Positions 55,972-64,000 of a DNA stretch of 64,000 bases are shown here, piece by piece. Every line of letters starts with the position of its first letter. Positions within the stretch are counted from its first letter, which is position 1. The translations under genes were made by a program, and so were the position numbers. Origin of the DNA: Alviniconcha marisindica (Eukaryota > Mollusca > Gastropoda > Provannidae); contig JABMCL010000570.1 in assembly GCA_018857735.1 (NCBI GenBank), positions 257,501 through 321,500 on the forward strand, read 5' to 3'. The notes under the pieces are model-generated. The model was given only the letters and a program-made list of their open reading frames with translations. It ran no database searches and was not told where the DNA came from.

Positions 55972-57450
55972 AAGGCAGCCAGTTCTTCTCTTTCTCTGCA
56001 GCTGCGTCCCTTGCCGAGGACTTTACCTTGTGCAGATCTAGTTATCACCTCACTGCTGGTCAGGACTGTCAGCTATTGTTCCTGTGTGAAGCTACGTTCT
56101 TGGGGAGCTCTGTGAGACTGTGTGCAGTGAGTGATGCCGGTAGTAGCTGAAAGAGACTTTTTCTTTTACTTCACATGATCTACAGAAACAGTACTCAAAA
56201 CAGTTACAACACAGCCTGCAATCTTTGTTTCTCTCAGGAAGTATGTCCCCATCAGTGTCTTATATTCATAACTGTCCAACTCTTGTTTGCACTGATCACC
56301 CTGTACAAAATCCTGTAAACATGTGTAAAGCAGTCTGGCTGAGTGAGATAGGTTTCTCAAACTGACACTAGACAGCAGCAGCCTTCATCCAAATCAAGAC
56401 TATACTAAATTAGAAAACACACGTCTGGCGGGGGGTTTTCATTTTGGGTTTTTGGGGTGTTTTTCATCAATCAATTGTGACACTGATTTTATGGTTCAGA
56501 ACACAGAGGCACCAAGTGAACTGAAGAGGAATCAATGACGCTTGCAGACACTTTCATGATGGTGACCGTGTACTGTCAGAATGCACAACTGTGGCTTCCA
56601 CACTTCAGCTTGAACACAGGCCATGGTCTGTCTCCACACACACTGACACAGGGCCATGCTTCACCTTGAATGTGGTCCAGGTCCATCTGAACATACAAAA
56701 CAAAAACAAAAAAAACATCTTGGCATCAGGCCATCACACACACAAATCTACACTACACACTTCCAACGTTGAGAAAGTCTTTAAAGAGCAGCAAAACAAT
56801 GGAGCAACTTCTCTTTAAAAGCATAACCTTCTTTACAAATCATACAACAGTACAAGTACAGCACAGAGCGGCTCAGTTCCAGCAAACACACTTCTCAAAA
56901 GTTTCACGTTCAGTTTGTCACACAAAATGAAAACAACAACATACAAAGTTCTCACAAAAAAACGCACAAGAAAGTCCAGAATGACCCTAGTACCAATTAC
57001 TGAATTAAGAATGTATTTCTAAGCTCTGGAAGCTGAGCCATGACATCAGCTAAGTGGACATTATTAAATGCAAGATCCCGCTTGCTGGGCAGGCCCTTGT
57101 ACAGTTTGGTGATACTACTAGTTTACTAACGAGTACTACTACTACTAGTAGTAGTAACTCTGTTTCTGTTGTCTGAAAAGTGTCTGGTGCAGTGACCAAT
57201 ACCAAGTAATCAACTGGCAAACAGCAACAGGACTTTTGAACATCCAGTCCACAGTTGGAACCATGTTACTGTCAGGCCCTTTGGGAAGGAAAATGAAAGT
57301 ATGCCAATAACGCAAGTGCCAAACTCCAACGAAGTTATTAGTTAGTGATGAAAAAAAGAAAAAGAAAAACAACAAATCTGAAACAAGAATGACTGCTATA
57401 GTTCTAAAAGTAAGTAATTTGGTGTTTTACACCCAGTTGGAGTTCTACAA
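55972..57450. other. RNF34 5' flank, no further gene recognised
   Basis: Presumed promoter and 5' UTR of RNF34 lie here, but no TATA box or start could be placed. A dispersed-repeat fragment (TTGGTGTTTTACACCCAG) is at about 57418-57436. Confidence 0.4.
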
Positions 57451-57454
57451 GAAG

Positions 57455-57538
57455 ATTCAAACACATAAAAGGTTAAAAAGAACACTATTTATTTGTCCTA
57501 ATAAACAGTGTTCTTTTTAACCTTTTATGTGTTTGGAT
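57455..57538. repeat. 84 bp hairpin with 39 bp arms
   Basis: Left arm 57455-57493 and right arm 57500-57538 match at 37 of 39 positions around a 6 nt spacer (TGTCCT). The arms contain AAACACATAAAAGGTTAAAA. It is a foldback element or hairpin source. Confidence 0.9.
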
Positions 57539-57539
57539 T

Positions 57540-58892
57540 AAGTCAGTGAAGGCCCTGACACCTGGAATGACTTCAGATGACTGATCAAGACCACCATCCC
57601 AAGCACATTCAGCTCCCATGTGCACACTTCCCTCCAGTCACATTTATAATTTATACTCTAATACAGTCTGCCTAAAGTTAGGTAAGTAAGTATGTGAAGT
57701 ACTGAATCAAGAACAAGATGAAAAAGTTCCAGTCTCTTGCTTCTAACAAAAACTGCTTCTTTTACAGTACACTGTGTATTTCAATAGGGAAGTGAATAAG
57801 CTGCTATTTACAACGACATCAATGACCTGGCAGTTTTTCAACAACCTGTCCAAGAATGCCCCCTCATCAACCCGGTGTTCATCAGCTCATTGACATTGTG
57901 TTAACATTTTCCTACTGCTAACGTCTTTAAGAAGAAATATTTCTGTTTCATTGTATAGTTTCTTTCTGTGTGGTTATAAATAACATGTAATGATTTTTGT
58001 TACCATGTTAGGTTGCTACCAGTTATAAACTGACACAAGTTTACGTTGTCACACAAATCTATAACTTTGTATTTAAGTGTCCTGTGAACTGGTTGCTCAT
58101 TCAATCAATTACTCTTTTCATTGTGCACAAACTCACTTTAAAGGAACTAGCCATCTTCAGTTCTTGAAAAATGTTTTGTCCAAAATCTAAACTTGTAATC
58201 TGTGATTTTGTTCTAAAATAACTGATTTTTTTAATTTTTTATTCTAAATAATTTAGAACTATTAGAACTAGAAGCCTATTTTCATTAGTGGAACACCATC
58301 ATGATCAAGTGTCAGCGGGCATACCAGCTACCCACAACATTTTTTTAGTTTGATCTTTAACTGATTCCGTGGGTGACACGAGTTGGGACTTTTCAATTTC
58401 ATGCTGCACTTTAAAGAGGGAGTACTTAGCAATACTGGCATACCACAAGCAAGCTGGGACACTCTGACTTTGACAAACTGATTTGAGCAGCAAGTCCTGC
58501 TGATTGTTAACTCACAAAACTCAACTTCTAAATTTATCCACAGTAAAATCAACAGGGCCTGTGAAAGCAAAACCCTTGATTTTCAGCTTTTACTTTGATC
58601 TCTTCTGCTGCCCCTTGGACAAAACATGATTTGAGAAGGATAGCTCCTTTAACAAGTTTAAGTGACTAATCTGAGGCCCTTAGCAACTTAGTAAGACCAC
58701 CACAGAAGTACCTGATACTATTCAGATGATTTTCATGAATACTATTTTACTAATAGTAATACACAGAATGTAAATTAGAATACATTATTGATTATATAAA
58801 TGTAACCCCAAAAGAAATCAAAGTAGTGTCAGGCAGGTGCCTGTGGAAAGGTCTATGACTAATTAATCAGTAATGAATGGTTGACATGTAAT

Positions 58893-58932
<40 letters not shown>

Positions 58933-59152
58933 GACACTTACAGGTCATACTCGTAGTCCTACTCCTACTGTCATATGCCACCTCTACAATTAATTGCATT
59001 CCTTGCCTTGAGTATGTCCTGTCATTAGTGTTAATGCCACTACTAATATATTAGCACTCAGAGTGAGATTGAGGTGTTGTAACACTAACAGTTACAGTAA
59101 CACTAACAGTAACACAGACACACACACAGTGACACACACACCCTCTCTCTCT

Positions 59153-59232
<80 letters not shown>

Positions 59233-60740
59233 ATAGTGTCATACACACACACACATTTCTTAACTTTACAAGCAAAATGAGTGCTATTAATCATATAATA
59301 ATATATATAATATTAATGTCACAATAATAAACTGCACTACACAAACTGTACTAGTCCATGTCAACTATCATACTCATAGTCACAGTCTGTGACATTGTGT
59401 CATCATGGACATATATATATATAACTTTAAAAGCAAGGTAGGGCTAAGAGTCAACACAACAAATATCATAAGATTCACGTAAATTATACACATTTCAAAT
59501 TCACAGAAGATTTTTTATATTTTATGACAAACCACAGATGAATTATTTACTGGGCTAAGTAACACTAACAGTTATGGTAACACTAACACAGTAAAACACA
59601 CAGTGAGTCAGTGACATGGGATTTTGTTACATTACTTACACCATATTGCACAATTATTACTATTTGTATTAATTATCCAAATTGACCAAAGTAAAAAGAA
59701 AGATCTCTGACTGGATTTCTTTGCTGGATGGAACTTACAGGGATTTAAAAAAAGAAGAAGTAACTTTCACTAGTTACTTTTAGACTCATACTGCATTAGT
59801 GTGTTCCACATTCTGTACACATGAAGGTGTGTCAATACTGACACTGACTGTAGTGGCAGACATATATTATATATTATATATTCTGGGTCAAGACAACTGC
59901 TGACTCCAAAAAAAGTCCCTTGAAGTTGAACTTGAAGTTGAACATTGTCATTATTTATTAATATCTTTATTAATATATTGTCATTTTTATTAATAATGTA
60001 GGATTCTTTTACAATTCATTACACTTTAAATTCTTTTTCTCTAATAGTAATACACAACATTTACCATGCATTATGAAATAATAAATTCTGGAGAAAACTG
60101 ATAACAGGCGTGGGAGTCTGCTCCTTGTAAAATTATAAAACACATTCAAAGTAATTACAATTTGATGTAATTGTAACACAACAAACGGCAAGAACTGAAA
60201 GTGAAAACGGGTTCTGCTCATCTTTCTTTCTTTTCTTCTTTTTCTTTTTGTTTAGTTGTTTTGTTTGCGAGACAACAGTATTGCCATTGACAGTTAAAAT
60301 TCCCGAGTCAGATTTTATTTTTTTACTTTTTTGTTGTTGAGATTCTTACACAATGTTTGACTAAAACCGGATTTGCCTCACCGAGACTGAGTGAGAATGA
60401 GATGGTGAAATCGAGTACAGCTCTGAAAAACATTGTAGTCACTGGCCTTTACATCTGCAGGACAGAAACCAAAGTTACCCAGTAACCACGGAAAACATAC
60501 ACCAAGACGTTGTCAAATCGTTTTGGAACGATAACTGTAAGGTTTTAAAGCAGTACCGCAAAGCTGCAGGTATCCTGAGAAGAAACAAACGTCAACACAA
60601 AGGTCAGCCGCAAGCAAACATCACCATTGAGATAGCTTTTTCCACTTCCTGCTGCTAGGAAAGCGCAGTTGTCCCCCTTCTATTTAAAGGCCTTGACATG
60701 GCACGTCAAACCAGAGACACTACATTACAGGGACTGCTAA
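57540..60740. other. AT-rich stretch without a recognised gene
   Basis: Contains a (TA)n run at 58893-58928, a (CA)n run at 59153-59230 and short direct repeats (AACACTAACAGTTA) around 59080-59590. No exon, RNA or transposon end was identified. Confidence 0.4.
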
Positions 60741-60908
60741 CCATGTTTTTGTGACTCTGCTCCGCACAGTAGTTGAAACAGCAATCAGCGGAGTATACTA
60801 GTTGCTCCGCACTGGCGAAGTCTCCACTGCCTTAACTGACATAGACTTGGCGGTGGTCCACGGCCTCCTCGGTGTTTTGAGGGTCGGATTTCGCAGACGA
60901 GCCACTCC

Positions 60909-60939
<31 letters not shown>

Positions 60940-60990
60940 CCTTTTCCAATAAGCCATTTTGCTTCTGTGGACGTAATGCAACATATTTTC
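60740..60990 (+). repeat. Dispersed repeat (GTGACTCTGCTCCGCAC family)
   Basis: Head GTGACTCTGCTCCGCAC and GTTGAAACAGCAATCAGCG, a poly-C run at 60907-60925, then AATAAGCCATTTTGCTTCTG and GGACGTAATGC. It parallels 42640-42930. Confidence 0.6.
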
Positions 60991-61179
60991 TTACTTACCT
61001 ACGTCCAGTGAGCCTATGTGCAGCTGTTGCGGAAGTCTTTTGTTACTCGTGCACTTAGTTGAACGTGTGTGTGGGTTTTTTTCATTGCAGTTTTTTTTTT
61101 TTTTTTTTTTTTGGGGGGGGGGTCTGTCTTTTTTAAAATTTTGTTTTTGTGATCAACCATCGATTGTATGATATATAAG

Positions 61180-61183
<4 letters not shown>

Positions 61184-61237
<54 letters not shown>

Positions 61238-61255
61238 TTGTGTGTGTGTGTGTGT

Positions 61256-61289
<34 letters not shown>

Positions 61290-61305
61290 CCGTGTGTGTG
61301 TGCAC
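61184..61305 (+). repeat. (TG)n microsatellite
   Basis: An interrupted TG run of about 120 bp, preceded by poly-T and poly-G at 61090-61122. Confidence 0.95.
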
Positions 61306-63061
61306 GCGGCGCACACTGACATGCATCAGTAATGCAAGTTGTGTCTGTGTGAGCGTGCGACCCTTTTTCACACACTATAGTAATATAAAAGCTTGATAAT
61401 GAAAAAACAAGGTTTGTCACCTTGCAGCGCAGCCAAACACCCGGCCACCACTGTGTGCCTGGTAATAATGTGTGGAGAAAATCCGTTCTATTCTAGTAAA
61501 GTAGGCATCCGGTTACCGATCCCCTTTTTAAAAATATACGTTCAACTAGTTTAGTTAGACTGTTGCGGAAATGGTCTTTGTAAGTTTTGAAGTTGAAAAG
61601 ATGAGCATGTCAGTTTTAGTTCAGTCAATAGTTCGTTGGTGCTGGGTTTTAGTGCGGTCGTGGGGTGCAGTGGTCTCCTTTCCCGTGTGAAGGATCGGTT
61701 CCGTCAGTTGGCCGAGCTGTAGACAACAAGCCTCCCTGTTCATGCACGGGCATGAAAGAGCTGCCTTCCCTATTCTGTTACAAATTCTTCTTTTATTCCA
61801 AATTCTGGGCCACCCGGCGATGCCGCATTTTTGAAGGTATGAAAGACCCTCCATTTTAATCCCTGCACCATTCGCCCTCACAGAAATTTAAGGACCGTGT
61901 GCCCTCTTTTGTAGTCACTTTGCCAAGTCTCCAGGTCAGTCAGTCTCTAAGTCTCCAAGTTTTTCATTCGTGCAACTAGAGTTTTGATTTAGACCCAACT
62001 TAATCCACATTTAACAGGTTGGTTTGTGTATCTTTTACCTTCCTAGTTTTTGGACTAATGTTTTATTGTTATTTGATTGTTGTAGTTTTGTTTTGTTTTG
62101 TTTGATCTTGCGGTAAGATCTGGCGTCGCTGATGTTTCATAATTTTTCACGTTCGCTTAAATGATTAAGTACAGGAGCCAGCTTCGTGGTCAGTAGCCAC
62201 GAGCTGTTTCAAATATATGGGTTATAACACTTTTTTTCATTTCACGATTGATGTGTTTGAATCTTAAACTGTGTTTCGCTACAGATGTTCTGACTGAGAG
62301 GTCAGGTTCGTTATCCGAGCCTGGCTCCATTTTTTTCCATTCTGATCTAAACCTCCTAATGGAGTTCCTTTTTTTTTTACTGTTTAGAAAAGGCCTGTTC
62401 CGTGTATCCGCGATTAACAGGTTCGACTTTTCTATTTAGTATTATGTGAAAAGGCCAGCTCCGCGATAGTCCGCGTTTAGCTTTGGTTTGACTTTTCCAT
62501 AAATAATTCTCTTGTGTATTCCATCTTCCACTATCCACAGACTTGGAAGATCATACCTTAAAGTTTTCTTCCATAAATTCAGTGTAAGACCCTACTGAGA
62601 AATTATAAAGTGAGGCGATGTTTTTGATGATACACCGGTTGTGAACTGTCTTTTCACAGGTTTGTAGCTCAGACTTTCGTAACCCGCACGAACGATTTTG
62701 TGTTGACTTAATTGTTGTTGATGTTAAATTCTCAGGGAATGAGACAACCAGATAAAGTTTACCTAGCTATATTGGCTTTTCGAACCTTTGTGCCTTCTAA
62801 CCCCTTCTTTTGTCTGCTTATGACATGCTTGAGACTCAGTTATGTTTTTGATTCAGTAATATTTGGAACTTTCATTCTCCACCTGAATTCGTGTTGAAAG
62901 AGAGGTGGGAGCTGAGCGAGAAAAAATAGAACGATTTTGTGAGTGAGTGAGCGACTGTGTGGATGTGTCACTGTGTGTGTGTGCTGGATCACTTCCTGAT
63001 ACTGATAGTCATGAGATGCCACGTGCAAGTAATTAACGCAGACATGTTTATAACCTAACCT

Positions 63062-63106
63062 GCTAGCGTTCTCAGTTGCGGTAGCCACAGAATCGCTCGA
63101 CGACAT
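63062..63106 (-). CDS. Weak candidate start exon (MSSSDSVATATENAS)
   Basis: On the minus strand an ATG opens MSSSDSVATATENAS and meets a plausible donor, AGCAG/GTTAGG, in phase 2. The residues look coding, and SDSVATATE resembles SDSVTTATE in RNF34 exon 4. The phase does not fit the RNF34 first exon, so it cannot simply be its upstream exon. It may start another gene or be chance. Confidence 0.2.
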
Positions 63107-63689
63107 TTGATCCCTTCACGCACTAGAGACATTACAAATATAAGTCCCAATCCAGTGTCCTTGTCAGAAGGCTTCAATAATGCCCACTAATTTGCACTTG
63201 GTGATGATGTGGGGCTTACTTAACGTCCTCAGGCTCAGAAGTCAGGCTGACACATTAAGGACAAACTTTGCTGACTTGGCCTGGTTTTAGTAACAGTAGG
63301 CCTACATCACTGACATGCCATAGCCTATGTCACTGCTACGCCCGAGTTTGATTGAGAAGAGATCAGTCATACAGCGGTACCGAAAATAGAGTGTAAAGTT
63401 TTAAATCTTCACTGTGACTTTCAGTTCACAATGAAAACAGCAACCCATACTGTTCATAACACCGGAGCAAAAGCAACAGGAAGAAAACAGAAGTTCAGTG
63501 AAATTACTTGTAGTATTGTTTGTAGAGGTGAGTTTTTAACACAGTTTTGAAGGCATGGGAGGATTGATTGTAATGGATGTCAGAAGAGAGATTTCCATGA
63601 TGATGGCTCACCACACCAAATTGGGTTAGTGGATCCTTTTTTTTTCTTCTCCCAGATTTTTTATTTTTTTTAAATTTTTAATGCAGTTT

Positions 63690-64000
63690 TAAAACTCTGC
63701 TGCGACCTTGACATTGCATGACTGAGAGGAATCTGATCTTTACATGAGACACAATTTAGTTGCAAAAGGATGAGCAGTTCAGAAGACAGTTATATTTCTT
63801 TGCATATCATGTAGTGACCTTGATTTTGAAGATAAATAAATCCTACTGCATGACACTCTGGTTCATGATGATGCATCTGCATGCTGAATTTGGTTACAAA
63901 AGGTTCCGAGATAGCTGGACAACCAGTCATTCAAATGCTTAACCTTTGCTGTGACCTTGACCTTGAACACAGCAATCTTATCTTTTCACAAGACACTCCT
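63690..64000 (+). repeat. Two diverged copies of a TGACCTTGACCTTGA-type repeat
   Basis: CTCTGCTGCGACCTTGACATT with AATCTGATCTTTACATGAGACAC at about 63696-63752 is echoed by CTTTGCTGTGACCTTGACCTT with AATCTTATCTTTTCACAAGACAC near the right edge. The period is about 250 bp, cut by the window end. Confidence 0.5.

Overview
This is eukaryotic genomic DNA, most likely from a mollusc and probably a gastropod. The evidence is spliced genes with GT-AG introns, very dense (TG)n, (GA)n and (AT)n microsatellites, many minisatellites, tRNA- and 5S-rRNA-derived SINEs, and animal protein families. The species assignment is inference. There is no prokaryotic or viral gene system here.

Layout. (1) 1-3800, plus strand: the last three exons of a cytosolic sulfotransferase (SULT) gene that starts beyond the left edge. 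(2) 3800-14090: repeats, mainly a 2 kb minisatellite at 4480-6480, one perfect-looking hairpin, and an irregular array at 12740-14080. (3) 14088-32381, minus strand: a two-exon gene resembling LIAT1 (ligand of the arginyltransferase ATE1) with a 17.3 kb repeat-filled intron. Inside that intron, on the plus strand, is one unrecognised candidate exon (16869-16986) whose 3' end has been amplified into a minisatellite. (4) 32789-38724, plus strand: a complete five-exon EXO5 (exonuclease V) gene, head to head with the LIAT1-like gene across about 400 bp that probably act as a shared promoter. (5) 38725-49900: no gene recognised; it holds repeats, a 139 bp near-perfect palindrome and a 629 bp Harbinger-like MITE. 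(6) 49909-55971, minus strand: a six-exon RNF34/RFFL-type RING E3 ubiquitin ligase. (7) 55972-64000: no firm gene, one weak candidate start exon, dispersed repeats.

The genes do not form a pathway. EXO5 repairs DNA, RNF34 ubiquitinates proteins, LIAT1 binds the arginylation enzyme, and SULT sulfonates small molecules. The only structural coupling is the EXO5/LIAT1-like divergent pair.

The most unusual signal is repeated in several genes: tandem arrays whose unit straddles an exon-intron border and carries a copy of the exon edge plus its splice site. Clear cases are SULT exon 2 (acceptor, about 12 copies), RNF34 exon 2 (acceptor, about 9), RNF34 exon 5 (donor, about 11), RNF34 exon 6 (acceptor, about 5) and the candidate plus-strand exon at 16986 (donor, about 6 long copies plus short ones). 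Two-copy cases are EXO5 exon 2 (donor) and the SULT terminal exon. The arrays look like introns growing by tandem duplication of their own splice sites. All exon borders were chosen by eye from splice consensus, protein similarity and phase agreement; no alignment or RNA data were available.
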